Shown here in pieces: positions 1-8,444 of a stretch of 54,493 bases of DNA. Within the stretch, counting starts at the first letter, position 1; each line of letters begins with the position of its first letter. The notes below the pieces were generated by a model. The model ran no database searches. It had not been told where the DNA came from and worked only from the letters and a program-made list of their open reading frames with translations. Location of the stretch: NCBI GenBank assembly GCA_011390365.1, contig JAABSM010000019.1, forward strand, positions 1-54,493, given 5' to 3'. The stretch is from Gammaproteobacteria bacterium. Its GTDB lineage: Bacteria > Pseudomonadota > Gammaproteobacteria > Chromatiales > Chromatiaceae. The translations under genes were made by a program, and so were the position numbers.

Positions 1-651
1 AACAGCGGGAATATTACCAATAACAGTAACAATATCTCGATCAACAGCGAGAACATCTCGGTGAACAGCGGGAATATTACCAATAACAGTAACAATATCG
101 CGATCAACAGCGAGAACATCTCGGTGAACAGCGGGAATATTACCAATAACAGTAACAATATCGCGATTAATAGCGGGAATATCAGGATTAACAGTAATAA
201 TATCGCGATTAATAGCGGGAATATCAGGATTAATAGTACTAATATCGCGATTAATAGTGGGAATATCAGGATTAATAGTGGAAATATCTATAACAATCAG
301 ATTAGCATCGCGACTAATAGTCGTAATATCAATATAAATAGTGGTAACATTACTATAAATAGCGGTAATATATCGATTAATAGTGAGAACATCACTAATA
401 ACAGCAACAATATTTCGATCAACAGTCGACATATTTACATAAATAGCGGTAATATATCGATTAATAGTGAGAACATCACTAATAACAGCAACAATATTTC
501 GATCAACAGTCAAAATATTTACGTGAACAGCGGTAATATTTACGTAAATAGCCGTAATATCCAGATTAATAGCGGAAACATCTACACCAACAGCCAGAAC
601 ATCACCAACAATAGTCAGAACATCACGAATATCAGTAATATCGTGAACGGC
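1..651 (+). repeat. 21-bp coding tandem repeat array (heptad stalk) with 63-bp and 84-bp higher-order copies
   Basis: Each 21-bp unit encodes one I-x-x-N-S-x-N heptad. Higher-order duplications are visible. Bases 1-63 and 64-126 differ at about one position, and a third copy begins at 127. Bases 355-427 are repeated exactly at 439-511, an 84-bp (four-heptad) offset. Such arrays can change length by slippage or recombination without frameshift. Confidence 0.95.
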
Positions 652-1020
652 CATGACTACTCCCTGCAGCAGCTTTGCGAGGAGATGGGCTGGACCTGGG
701 ACGCTGTCGAGAATCAGTGCGTCAACTTTGGCGGTCCGGGAGGAGATAGTCGCATTGATATCCTGGAAGATCGCATCGAGGCGGTCCGACTGGAGGCATT
801 GCGGGGTATTGCCATTACCAATGCCATGGAGGTCATGATGCCTGACCCGGATAAGCGTGGGCGAGTTAACGTTGGTTGGGGCCACTATGGCGGCGTGAGT
901 GCCTTGGGTGTGACGGCGGTGGGGCGAATCACGGACGATATGGCCTTCTGGGCAGGCATCGCGTCCGATACCTCGTTCGAGGAGGTTGGCGGCAAGGTCG
1001 GTGTCAGCGTCCAATGGTAG
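1..1020 (+). CDS. Trimeric autotransporter adhesin (YadA-type), 3' part; gene runs off the window start
   Basis: The frame is open from base 1, so the N-terminus (signal peptide, head) lies outside the window; 339 residues are visible. Residues 5-214 are about 30 consecutive heptads of the form I-x-x-N-S-x-N. This matches the known N@d coiled-coil motif (IxxNTx), in which Asn at core position d of a trimer holds an anion. One heptad (IYNNQIS) breaks the pattern at position e. A linker with two cysteines (C226, C240) follows, then a short coiled coil (DSRIDILEDRIEAVRLEAL) and a YadA-like outer-membrane anchor of four amphipathic strands ending in aromatic VSVQW, starting near RGIAITNAM. The expected role is a surface fibre for adhesion or autoagglutination, with the anchor forming a 12-stranded trimeric barrel. 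The stalk DNA is much more A/T-rich than the neighbouring genes. Family call is firm; ligand unknown. Confidence 0.9.
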   Translation, partial: NSGNITNNSNNISINSENISVNSGNITNNSNNIAINSENISVNSGNITNNSNNIAINSGNIRINSNNIAINSGNIRINSTNIAINSGNIRINSGNIYNNQISIATNSRNININSGNITINSGNISINSENITNNSNNISINSRHIYINSGNISINSENITNNSNNISINSQNIYVNSGNIYVNSRNIQINSGNIYTNSQNITNNSQNITNISNIVNGHDYSLQQLCEEMGWTWDAVENQCVNFGGPGGDSRIDILEDRIEAVRLEALRGIAITNAMEVMMPDPDKRGRVNVGWGHYGGVSALGVTAVGRITDDMAFWAGIASDTSFEEVGGKVGVSVQW

Positions 1021-1583
1021 CCGGTTAGCTCGGTGCTCAGTCTGGTCGGTTTCTGAAGGGGGCAGGTATCGCCCCCTTCCGCATGCTGGCCCATTGGTTT
1101 TCCAAGCTAGTGGGGTGAATCAGCGAGTCGGAGACGGACGCGGTCTTAATCAATCAATTAGTACAACTGCGCCGAACCTTTCATAAGAACTCTCAAGGAG
1201 GCACGGAGATCACGCAGATGGATCTCTCTGTGTGATTCGGTGTGGCTGTGGGTGATTTTGGGTATTGGATTTATCTGTAAATATTGTGTGTGTTGTGCTG
1301 GCTCGGGATCAATGGTCTTCAGAGTGCGTGTATATAGATTAAGTATTAGCGTTATCTTATTAAGATAGATTGATTCCGCGGCTTGGGTAATCTCCCGCCG
1401 TTCTTGGCCCTCGACACCCTGAAATCGCGCCATGCGCTCGTTCTTGCCGCCTTTTCCTGGTGATTTCGGGACTGCTCCCGTCCTGGTATTTCCGGGCGGG
1501 TCCTGCTCGGAAAATATGGCGGAATAGTTACCGCTAGTCAGTTATAATCACCCGTTTGCGCAAGAATCAGCATAGAGAGACGA
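1021..1583. other. Intergenic region between adhesin and hslV
   Basis: It holds the hairpin at 1055-1079, a degenerate copy of the genome's CACAGAG-type repeat around 1195-1240, and a perfect TATAAT at 1543-1548 upstream of hslV without a convincing -35. No credible gene is visible; the one minus-strand open frame here has no recognisable protein character. Confidence 0.6.
1055..1079 (+). terminator. Hairpin after the adhesin gene
   Basis: Perfect 9-bp inverted repeat GAAGGGGGC / GCCCCCTTC with a 7-base loop, 35 bases after the adhesin stop. No T-run follows, so it may act as an imperfect terminator or as a 3'-end stabiliser. Confidence 0.6.
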
Positions 1584-2135
1584 ATGAAGATGTTTCGAGG
1601 TACTACCATACTATCCGTGCGGCGTGGAAACGCCGTGGTAATTGGCGGTGATGGTCAGGTCAGTATGGGAAATACGATCATGAAAGGGAATGCCCGTAAG
1701 GTTCGTCGCTTGTATAAAGGTCAAGTGCTTGCAGGGTTTGCGGGTGCGACCGCCGATGCCTTTACCCTGTTCGAGCGTTTCGAGGGTAAGTTGGAAAAGC
1801 ATCAGGGGCACCTGATCCGTTCGGCGGTCGAACTGGCCAAGGATTGGCGTACGGATCGCATGCTTCGGCGCCTGGAGGCGTTGTTATGCGTGGCCGATAG
1901 CAAGGTCTCCCTGATCATTTCTGGTACTGGTGATGTAATAGAGCCGGAGATGGACTTGATGGCGATAGGCTCCGGCGGGCCCTACGCGCAATCCGCGGCG
2001 CGAGCACTGCTGGAAAATACCGAGCTGAGCGCGAGAGAGGTTGTGGAGAAGGGTTTGAATATCGCCGCGGATATCTGCGTGTTCACCAATCACAATCTGG
2101 TTGTCGAGGAACTGGAGATCAGGCAGGGTTCATGA
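1584..2135 (+). CDS. hslV: ATP-dependent protease proteolytic subunit HslV
   Basis: Proteolytic chamber of the HslUV (ClpYQ) protease, a cytoplasmic double hexamer with an N-terminal threonine nucleophile. The 183-residue product closely follows the family: TTILSVRR at residues 7-14, [25 protein letters not shown], and [21 protein letters not shown] six-residue propeptide (MKMFRG) precedes the catalytic Thr7 and should be removed autocatalytically. In E. coli only the initiator Met is removed; short propeptides occur in other Proteobacteria. An in-frame ATG at 1590 is a possible alternative start. hslU begins one base after the stop, so the two are co-transcribed and probably translationally coupled. 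Confidence 0.97.
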   Translation: MKMFRGTTILSVRRGNAVVIGGDGQVSMGNTIMKGNARKVRRLYKGQVLAGFAGATADAFTLFERFEGKLEKHQGHLIRSAVELAKDWRTDRMLRRLEALLCVADSKVSLIISGTGDVIEPEMDLMAIGSGGPYAQSAARALLENTELSAREVVEKGLNIAADICVFTNHNLVVEELEIRQGS

Positions 2136-2136
2136 T

Positions 2137-3480
2137 ATGTCAGTGATTACTCCCCAGGAGATCGTGAAGGAGCTCGATAAGCATATCATCGGGCAGGCAT
2201 CGGCAAAGCGCGCGGTTGCCATTGCCTTGCGCAACCGCTGGCGGCGGTCTCAGGTTGACGAGAGCTTGCGCAACGAAATCACCCCCAAAAACATTCTCAT
2301 GATCGGCCCGACAGGGGTGGGCAAGACTGAGATTGCCAGGCGACTCGCGAGGCTGGCGAACGCCCCGTTCATAAAGGTGGAGGCGACCAAGTTCACGGAA
2401 GTGGGTTATGTCGGGCGGGACGTGGAATCGATCATTCGCGATCTGGTCGATTCCGCGGTGAAGATGGTGCGCGAGTCCGAGATGGAAAAGGTCGCGGAAG
2501 CGGCGGAAGCGGCGGCCGAGGAGCGGGTGCTTGATGCGCTTCTGCCCAGTCCATCTTCGGCTCCGTCGGGTTGGGAGCAGGAGGCGCAGGCGTCACGGCA
2601 GGACTCGGGGACCCGTGAAAAGTTTCGTCAGCGGATTCGTGAAGGACGCATGGATGATACCGAGATCGAGATCGAGGTGAGCGGAGCGAGCATAGGCGTC
2701 GAGATCATGGCCCCGCCGGGCATGGAAGAGATGACCAGTCAGTTGCAGGGCTTGTTTCAGAACCTTGGCGGCAAGCGCAGCAGGAAGCGGAAACTGCGGA
2801 TTCGGGATGCCCTCAAGATTCTGCGTGACGAAGAGGCGGCGAAGCGCATCAATGAAGAGGACCTCAAGTTACGCTCGGTCGAGATGGTGGAACAGAACGG
2901 TATCGTCTTCATCGATGAGATGGACAAGGTCGCCAGTCGTTCCGAGTATGGTGGACCGGATGTCTCCAGGGAGGGGGTGCAGAGAGACCTGTTGCCACTG
3001 GTGGAGGGGTGTACCGTCTCGACCAAGCACGGCATGGTGCGAACCGATCATATCCTGTTCGTGACCTCCGGCGCCTTTCACCTCTCCAAGCCATCGGACC
3101 TTATCCCGGAGTTGCAGGGACGCCTTCCGATCAGGGTTGAGCTTGATGCCCTTGGCGTGGAGGACTTCGTGCGTATTCTGACGGAACCGGATGCTTCACT
3201 TACGGATCAGTACAAGGCGCTGCTGGCCACCGAAGGGGTTGAAATCGAGTTCACGGAGGAAGGGATCCGTCGTATCGCGGAAATCGCCTGGCAGGTCAAC
3301 GAAACCACCGAGAATATCGGTGCGAGGCGATTGCATACGGTGATGGAAAGGCTGCTGGAAGGTGTCTCGTTTACCGCATCGGAATTGCCTGGGGCCAAGG
3401 TTCAGGTAGATGATGCCTATGTGCGGGACAATTTGTCTGAACTGGCCGCGGATGAGGATCTCAGTCGCTTTATTCTGTAG
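2137..3480 (+). CDS. hslU: ATP-dependent protease ATPase subunit HslU
   Basis: AAA+ unfoldase that recognises, unfolds and feeds substrates into HslV. The 447-residue product has Walker A GPTGVGKT (57-64), the substrate-gripping pore loop GYVG (90-93), a variable I-domain (about 110-240, rich in E/A and S/P), Walker B VFIDEMDK near 256-263, and the C-terminal DLSRFIL tail that docks into HslV. An upstream in-frame extension exists from 2101, but the ATG at 2137 gives the conserved N-terminus [10 protein letters not shown] and sits one base after the hslV stop. Length matches E. coli HslU (443). Confidence 0.97.
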   Translation: MSVITPQEIVKELDKHIIGQASAKRAVAIALRNRWRRSQVDESLRNEITPKNILMIGPTGVGKTEIARRLARLANAPFIKVEATKFTEVGYVGRDVESIIRDLVDSAVKMVRESEMEKVAEAAEAAAEERVLDALLPSPSSAPSGWEQEAQASRQDSGTREKFRQRIREGRMDDTEIEIEVSGASIGVEIMAPPGMEEMTSQLQGLFQNLGGKRSRKRKLRIRDALKILRDEEAAKRINEEDLKLRSVEMVEQNGIVFIDEMDKVASRSEYGGPDVSREGVQRDLLPLVEGCTVSTKHGMVRTDHILFVTSGAFHLSKPSDLIPELQGRLPIRVELDALGVEDFVRILTEPDASLTDQYKALLATEGVEIEFTEEGIRRIAEIAWQVNETTENIGARRLHTVMERLLEGVSFTASELPGAKVQVDDAYVRDNLSELAADEDLSRFIL

Positions 3481-3558
3481 TGAAGGGTTGGTTTATTGTG
3501 CGTTTTGGCAGCTTCGCGGAGAATCATCAAAAATCCCGACCGATAATGACGGGGTGAG

Positions 3559-3586
3559 GTGACAGGATTCGCGCCTGATCTATAAT
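3559..3586 (+). promoter_or_regulatory. Sigma70-type promoter for the P460 cytochrome gene
   Basis: GTGACA at 3559-3564, 16-base spacer, perfect TATAAT at 3581-3586; about 90 bases upstream of the start codon at 3675. It would leave a 5' leader of roughly 80 bases. Confidence 0.6.
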
Positions 3587-3674
3587 GCCGGGGTTACTAA
3601 AGGGCCGCGCTCAACGGTTGGATGCGGCGGTGAGACAGGCGCTTTTGCGTCGTTGATTCCCAGGAGATTTCGCA

Positions 3675-4232
3675 ATGATCGGAGCTAAACGTTATCTGGC
3701 GGCAATCTTGATCTCTGTCGCGGCATGCGGCACAAGCTTGGCGCAGAAGGACCCTGCTTACGGAACAGAGGATGATTTGGCGTTTGCCGGAAAGCTCTGG
3801 CAGGCCCTCGAAGAGGCGCGTCTGCTGGGCGAGCAGGGCGTCTATTCGACCCCACATGAAGGCCGCAACCCGCACGGGGCGTTTCTCGATACCTTTACCG
3901 CCGCGGTTCCCATCGACAACCAAGTCCACGAAGTGATTATTCAGCGCAATTATGCCGGTAATCAGATCAATCGGCGGGCAGTTGCGGACAATCCGGAGTC
4001 CTGGTTGCATGCGGTATCGGTCATGCTGAAGCGTCCCGGTTATTCGGACAAGACCAAGGACTGGTACTGGGTGCAGTATGGTGCTGATGGCAGTGTCCTG
4101 AAGGACGAAAAGAACATTCCCCAGGCCGGTGCGGTCGCGGTTGGCAAGTCCAAGGGATGCATCGCCTGCCATATCATGGCCCCAGGCGGCGACATGGTGT
4201 TCAATCATAACCGGTTTTCCATGCCGCGTTAG
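3675..4232 (+). CDS. Cytochrome P460 / cytochrome c'-beta family haem protein
   Basis: 185 residues with a Sec signal peptide (about 1-24, ending SLAQ) and a single haem-c motif CIACH at residues 162-166. The WYWVQYGADGSVLKDE segment and the motif near the C-terminus, followed by NH-R-F, are typical of the P460 fold, so the protein should be periplasmic. Family members oxidise hydroxylamine (P460, with a Lys-haem crosslink) or bind NO/CO (cytochrome c'-beta); I cannot tell which from the sequence because the crosslinking Lys is not placed confidently. It has its own promoter, an AGGAG ribosome site at 3662-3666, and no related redox genes nearby. It occupies the place before rpmH where dnaA often lies in Gammaproteobacteria. 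Confidence 0.85.
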   Translation: MIGAKRYLAAILISVAACGTSLAQKDPAYGTEDDLAFAGKLWQALEEARLLGEQGVYSTPHEGRNPHGAFLDTFTAAVPIDNQVHEVIIQRNYAGNQINRRAVADNPESWLHAVSVMLKRPGYSDKTKDWYWVQYGADGSVLKDEKNIPQAGAVAVGKSKGCIACHIMAPGGDMVFNHNRFSMPR

Positions 4233-4361
4233 GCCGGCACGTTGGCGAAGCCGGTCGCTGGTATGTGGCGGGCGGGGACATCAGGGGAAGGCTGGGGACC
4301 GTCATTTCCCTTCGCCGGCCAATCCCTGCACACCGTGCGCGCGGAAAATCTTTCTTCGCGA

Positions 4362-4390
4362 TTGACACCCGCGCCTTCGCCAAGTATCCT
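4362..4390 (+). promoter_or_regulatory. Sigma70 promoter for rpmH-rnpA
   Basis: Consensus TTGACA at 4362-4367, 17-base spacer, TATCCT at 4385-4390, about 80 bases upstream of rpmH. Strong match in the expected place for a ribosomal protein operon. The 4233-4361 stretch before it shows no DnaA boxes. Confidence 0.75.
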
Positions 4391-4470
4391 TTGCGCCCTT
4401 TTTAGCAGCGCATTTTCGGGTCGTCCCGCTCGCTGCGTGCAATTAGTATTTAATTCTAAGGTAACGAGCA

Positions 4471-4605
4471 ATGAAAAGAACCTTTCAACCCAGTAACCTC
4501 AAGCGCGCCCGCACGCACGGTTTTCGTGCTCGCATGGCGACCCGCAATGGCCGCAAGCTGATCAATCGTCGTCGCGCCAAGGGGCGCGCTCGTCTCGCTC
4601 CCTGA
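4471..4605 (+). CDS. rpmH: 50S ribosomal protein L34
   Basis: 44-residue, Arg/Lys-rich protein: [18 protein letters not shown] followed by R-A-R-M-x-T-x-x-G-R-K and ending KGRARLAP. It is the standard L34 sequence and length. L34 binds 23S rRNA in the large subunit. rnpA starts 13 bases after the stop, as in most bacteria. Preceded by a consensus promoter at 4362-4390. Confidence 0.97.
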   Translation: MKRTFQPSNLKRARTHGFRARMATRNGRKLINRRRAKGRARLAP

Positions 4606-4618
4606 TTCAGGAGTCCCG

Positions 4619-5029
4619 TTGGCTGGGCGAGAGAACGGATTCCCCAAGCGACTCCGACTGCTCAGCCGCGCCGATTACGGCGGCGTTTTCGCTGACGCAA
4701 AGGCCGTTTCGGACGATTCGTTCACCATCCTCTGCCGCCCCAATGAGTTGGGCTACCCACGCCTTGGGCTGGCCATCTCCAAAAAGATGTTGGCACGGGC
4801 GGTAGATCGTAACCGGATAAAACGCGTGGTCAGGGAAACTTTCCGATTGCGCGCAATTAGCCTTGGCGGGTGCGATTTCGTGGTGATGGCGCGACGCGGC
4901 ATAAGAGCAGACCAATCCGTCCATCATCAAGAGGCGCTGGCCCGTCTCTGGTCCCGTTCCCTCAAGCGGTGCGTTCCCGCGACGAACTCTCCGCATCGCC
5001 GACCCAACACCGCGGATGGGGTGGCGTAA
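4619..5029 (+). CDS. rnpA: Ribonuclease P protein component
   Basis: Protein cofactor of RNase P, which matures tRNA 5' ends together with the RNA subunit. The product has the N-terminal FPKRLRLLSRADYGGVF segment and the conserved RNR motif RNRIKRVVRETFR (residues about 62-74) of the RNA-binding helix. The best start is TTG at 4619, because no ATG or GTG gives the expected N-terminus; the upstream gap to rpmH is 13 bases. The last ~25 residues (Arg/Pro/Thr-rich) extend past the conserved domain. No yidD gene follows; yidC starts 40 bases downstream. Confidence 0.93.
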   Translation: MAGRENGFPKRLRLLSRADYGGVFADAKAVSDDSFTILCRPNELGYPRLGLAISKKMLARAVDRNRIKRVVRETFRLRAISLGGCDFVVMARRGIRADQSVHHQEALARLWSRSLKRCVPATNSPHRRPNTADGVA

Positions 5030-5069
5030 GCGCTGCTCGATCCCATGCCGCAAGAAACACGGGCTAAGT

Positions 5070-6734
5070 ATGGATAACTATCGTCTGATTCTCGTCTTCA
5101 CCCTGGCGTTCCTCGGTCTGATGCTCTATCAGGCCTGGCAACAGGACTATGGCCCCAAGCCCCTGACCGCCGAACAGCAGGCGGCGCAGACCCAACGGGC
5201 ATTACAAGAGACGCCCGCCGCCGGTGGCGATGTGGCGCTGCCGGACACCTCGGGCGCGGAGAGCATTGATTCCACCGTACCGACTCAACCGGGGCAGGCG
5301 AAGAGCGTTGCAGGCCGTACCGTGAAGGTGGAAACCGATCTCTACCGGTTGGAGATCGACACCCAGGGCGGCAATATCATTTCCCTGTATCTGCGGGAAT
5401 ATCCGGTTTCGGTGGATACCCCGGACGTCAAATTCCGACTGATGAGTCCTACCCGCCCCAATCTCTTCGTCGCGCAGTCCGGTCTGCTCGCCAAGAAAGC
5501 CGCGCCGACCCATGAGACCCCCTACCAGGTCGCCCAGGCGGAATACATCATGGCCGAAGACGAGGAGTCGCTGGTCGTCGATCTCAAGTGGCAGGAGGAA
5601 GGGGTCTCGGTCATCAAGCGTTTCGAGTTTCAGCGCGGCGATTACACCGTCAAGGTCCGTCATCTGGTGGAGAATCAATCGGGCGGCCCCTGGGCGGGTC
5701 GGGAATATCGCCAGCTGATCCGCACCGAGCTGGACGAAAGCATGCAGAGCCAGTTCATCTACACCTACACGGGGGCGGTTTACTACAGCCCGGAAGAGAA
5801 GTACAAGAAGTACTCCTTTGATGACATGGAGAGCGCCACGCTCGACCGGGATGTCAAGAATGGCTGGATCGCCATGCTTCAGCACTACTTTGTCGGCGCA
5901 TGGGTACCCCCGAAGGAGCAGATGGAGCACTTCTATTCAAAGGCGCTCAGCAACGGTCGTTACCTGGTTGGCGCCTACACCCCCGCTGTCGAGGTCGCCT
6001 CTGGTGGCGCCCATACCTTCGAGACCACCCTCTATGTCGGCCCCAAATTGCAGGATGAGATGGCGGCGATCGCGCCGGGGCTGGAGCTGGCCGTCGACTA
6101 CGGTTGGCTTACCATCCTCGCTCAGCCCATCTTCTGGCTGCTGCGCTGGATCCACGACATCGTCGGCAACTGGGGCTGGGCGATCATCATTCTGACCATC
6201 CTCATCAAGGGGGCCTTTTACAAGCTCTCCGAGGCCAGCTACAAATCAATGGCCGGGATGCGCAAGCTCGGGCCGCGGATTCAGGCGCTCAAGGATCGCT
6301 ACGGCGACGACAAGCAGCGCATGAATCAGGCGATGATGGAGATCTACAAGAAAGAGAAGATCAATCCGCTGGGCGGTTGTCTGCCGATTCTGGTGCAGAT
6401 TCCGGTTTTCATCGCCCTCTACTGGGTGCTGCTGGAGAGCGTCGAGATGCGCCAGGCGCCCTTCATCCTGTGGATCGAGGATCTCTCGGTCAAGGATCCC
6501 TACTTCGTGCTGCCGCTGATCATGGGCGTCTCCATGTTCATCCAGCAGAAGCTCAATCCCGCGCCCCCCGATCCCATGCAGGCCAAGATCATGATGAGTC
6601 TGCCGTTCGTCTTCACCATCTTCTTCGCCTTCTTCCCTTCGGGGCTGGTGCTCTACTGGGTGGTCAACAATATCCTCTCGATCACCCAGCAGTGGTACAT
6701 CACCCGCAAGGTCGAGGCGGGCGAGAAGGTCTAG
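5070..6734 (+). CDS. yidC: Membrane protein insertase YidC
   Basis: 554 residues. N-terminal membrane segment (about 5-20, LILVFTLAFLGLMLYQAW), a large periplasmic beta-supersandwich (about 60-340) and the conserved insertase core with five C-terminal membrane segments, including GGCLPILVQIPVFIALYWVL and LYWVVNNILSITQQW. It inserts and folds inner-membrane proteins alone or with SecYEG. The ATG at 5070 gives the canonical MDNYRLIL start; an upstream in-frame extension from 5016 overlaps rnpA and is not conserved-looking. The TAG stop (6732-6734) lies inside the left inverted repeat of the element at 6731-6830, so the last codons may have been changed by its insertion. Confidence 0.97.
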   Translation: MDNYRLILVFTLAFLGLMLYQAWQQDYGPKPLTAEQQAAQTQRALQETPAAGGDVALPDTSGAESIDSTVPTQPGQAKSVAGRTVKVETDLYRLEIDTQGGNIISLYLREYPVSVDTPDVKFRLMSPTRPNLFVAQSGLLAKKAAPTHETPYQVAQAEYIMAEDEESLVVDLKWQEEGVSVIKRFEFQRGDYTVKVRHLVENQSGGPWAGREYRQLIRTELDESMQSQFIYTYTGAVYYSPEEKYKKYSFDDMESATLDRDVKNGWIAMLQHYFVGAWVPPKEQMEHFYSKALSNGRYLVGAYTPAVEVASGGAHTFETTLYVGPKLQDEMAAIAPGLELAVDYGWLTILAQPIFWLLRWIHDIVGNWGWAIIILTILIKGAFYKLSEASYKSMAGMRKLGPRIQALKDRYGDDKQRMNQAMMEIYKKEKINPLGGCLPILVQIPVFIALYWVLLESVEMRQAPFILWIEDLSVKDPYFVLPLIMGVSMFIQQKLNPAPPDPMQAKIMMSLPFVFTIFFAFFPSGLVLYWVVNNILSITQQWYITRKVEAGEKV

Positions 6735-6830
6735 TGCAGCACCCGCCAAATAGGCAATGACGCTATTTATATGGAAATCAATACCCTATGACCCGCATTA
6801 TTCATGGTCACTTGGCGGGTGCTGCACTAG
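6731..6830. mobile_element. 100-bp MITE-like element with perfect 19-bp terminal inverted repeats
   Basis: CTAGTGCAGCACCCGCCAA at 6731-6749 is exactly inverted at 6812-6830. The 62-bp interior has no open frame and is A/T-richer than its surroundings. The outermost CTAG at each end could be a 4-bp target duplication, which would fit the CTAG-like targets known for some IS5-group elements. That affiliation is only a suggestion. The yidC stop codon lies within the left repeat. The hairpin could also act as a terminator between yidC and mnmE. Confidence 0.75.
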
Positions 6831-7034
6831 TGGGGTTAGCGAGTTGCGCCCGGGGGCAAGACACCGCGGAACTGGGTGCTCGTGCGACCGCGCATAAGGT
6901 TTACGGAAATCGCCAGGCCCAAAAATCGTTCACGTAGACAAGGCGCACGCAGAGAGACCCTTCCCGTGACCTCTGTGCACCTGCGGGAGATCTTGTGAAA
7001 ACCATGGCGCAGCGCTACTAGTACCGATACAGAC
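6735..7034. other. yidC-mnmE intergenic region
   Basis: After the palindromic element (to 6830) about 200 bases remain. They include a partial CACAGAG-family repeat at about 6937-6985 (CGCACGCAGAGAGAC and GACCTCTGTGCAC). No gene or clear promoter seen. Confidence 0.5.
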
Positions 7035-8384
7035 ATGTCTGACTCTGATACCATCGCCGCCATTGCCACCCCGCCGGGGGCGGGCGGGGTCGGTATCATC
7101 CGCCTCTCCGGGCCGGAGACGCCGCGAATCGCCGAGGACCTGATCGGCGGCCTGCCACAACCCCGCCATGCGGTGTTTCGTCGTTTCCGGGATCGCAACG
7201 GCGACGCCATTGACGAGGGCATCGCCCTCTATTTCCCCCAACCCCACTCCTTTACTGGCGAGGATGTCCTTGAGCTGCAAGGCCATGGCGGCCCGGTGGT
7301 GATGGATCTCTTGCTCCAACGGGTGCTGCAATGCGGCGCGCGTATCGCCCATGCCGGTGAATTCAGCAAACGCGCCTTCCTTAACGGCAAGCTCGATCTG
7401 ACCCAGATCGAGGCGGTGGCGGATCTGATCGAGGCGGGAACCGCCGCGGCCGCTCGCCTCGCGGTACGCTCCCTGGAGGGGGCCTTTTCGGAGCGCGTCC
7501 ATGCCTTGGTCGAACAGCTGATCCAATTGCGCATGTACGTGGAGGCGGCCATCGATTTCCCTGAAGAGGAGATCGACTTCCTCTCCGATGGCAAGGTGGC
7601 GGCGGATACCGCCCATTTGCAACAGGCCCTCAGCCAGACCATTGCCGCCGCACGCACCGGCAGGCTGTTGCGGGACGGCATCTCGCTGGTGATCGCCGGC
7701 CCCCCCAATGCCGGGAAATCGAGCCTGCTCAACGCCCTCGCGGGTCGTGAATCGGCGATTGTCACCGAGATCCCCGGCACCACCCGCGATCTCCTGCGTG
7801 AACGCATCCAGATCGACGGCATCCCTGTGCACGTGGTCGACACCGCCGGGCTGCGGCACAGCGACGATCGGGTCGAGCAGGAGGGGATCCGTCGCGCCCG
7901 TGATGAGCTGCACAAGGCGGATCTGATCCTGTGGCTGCTCGACGAGCGGGACTTTCAGGAACAGGGCTATCCCGACACCTCGCAGTTGCCCCCCGGTATC
8001 CCGCTTATCCTGGTGCGCAACAAGATCGATCTGACGAATAGCAAACCGGCCATATTTGAGGGAAGTCAGGGCGCCGAAGTGCTGATCTCCGCCCGCGCCG
8101 GGACAGGGTTGGAGTTGCTACGCCAGCATATCAAACAGCGAGCGGGCGCCAGCGCCGTCGGCGGCGAGGGGGAGTTTCTCGCCCGCCGCCGCCATCTCGA
8201 CGCCCTGGAACGAGCAGATCGCCATGTACAGGATGGTCTCGAACAATTGCAAACCACCGGCTCCGGCGAACTGCTCGCCGAGGAGCTGCGCCTTGCTCAG
8301 CAAGCCCTGAACGAAATCACTGGCGAGTTCACCGCCGACGATCTGCTGGGGGAGATCTTCGCCGGGTTCTGTATTGGTAAGTGA
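7035..8384 (+). CDS. mnmE: tRNA uridine-5-carboxymethylaminomethyl modification GTPase MnmE
   Basis: 449 residues. N-terminal tetrahydrofolate-binding domain (DTIAAIATPPGAGGVGIIRLSG), helical domain, and an inserted G domain with G1 GPPNAGKSS (about 222-230), GTTRD, G3 DTAGLR and G4 NKID. It ends in the family's C-terminal FCIGK, whose Cys is characteristic. Works with MnmG to install the cmnm5 group on U34 of several tRNAs in the cytoplasm. Convergent with the M48 protease gene downstream. Gene order rpmH-rnpA-yidC-mnmE is conserved in Proteobacteria. Confidence 0.97.
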   Translation: MSDSDTIAAIATPPGAGGVGIIRLSGPETPRIAEDLIGGLPQPRHAVFRRFRDRNGDAIDEGIALYFPQPHSFTGEDVLELQGHGGPVVMDLLLQRVLQCGARIAHAGEFSKRAFLNGKLDLTQIEAVADLIEAGTAAAARLAVRSLEGAFSERVHALVEQLIQLRMYVEAAIDFPEEEIDFLSDGKVAADTAHLQQALSQTIAAARTGRLLRDGISLVIAGPPNAGKSSLLNALAGRESAIVTEIPGTTRDLLRERIQIDGIPVHVVDTAGLRHSDDRVEQEGIRRARDELHKADLILWLLDERDFQEQGYPDTSQLPPGIPLILVRNKIDLTNSKPAIFEGSQGAEVLISARAGTGLELLRQHIKQRAGASAVGGEGEFLARRRHLDALERADRHVQDGLEQLQTTGSGELLAEELRLAQQALNEITGEFTADDLLGEIFAGFCIGK

Positions 8385-8444
8385 CTCCGTTCACCGCGTC
8401 AGCGGGGGGGCTGGAGGATATTCCGCCACCGCTTGCATAGTGGA

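Noticed and set aside
1-651. Regular repeats considered as a CRISPR array
   Set aside because: Units are contiguous 21-mers without spacers and encode an in-frame heptad stalk.
1158-1433. 91-residue minus-strand open frame
   Set aside because: Arises in a repeat-containing spacer; no domain, no ribosome site, composition unlike the real genes.
4233-4470. Possible oriC upstream of rpmH
   Set aside because: No DnaA boxes, no AT-rich unwinding region and no dnaA gene; only a promoter is visible.
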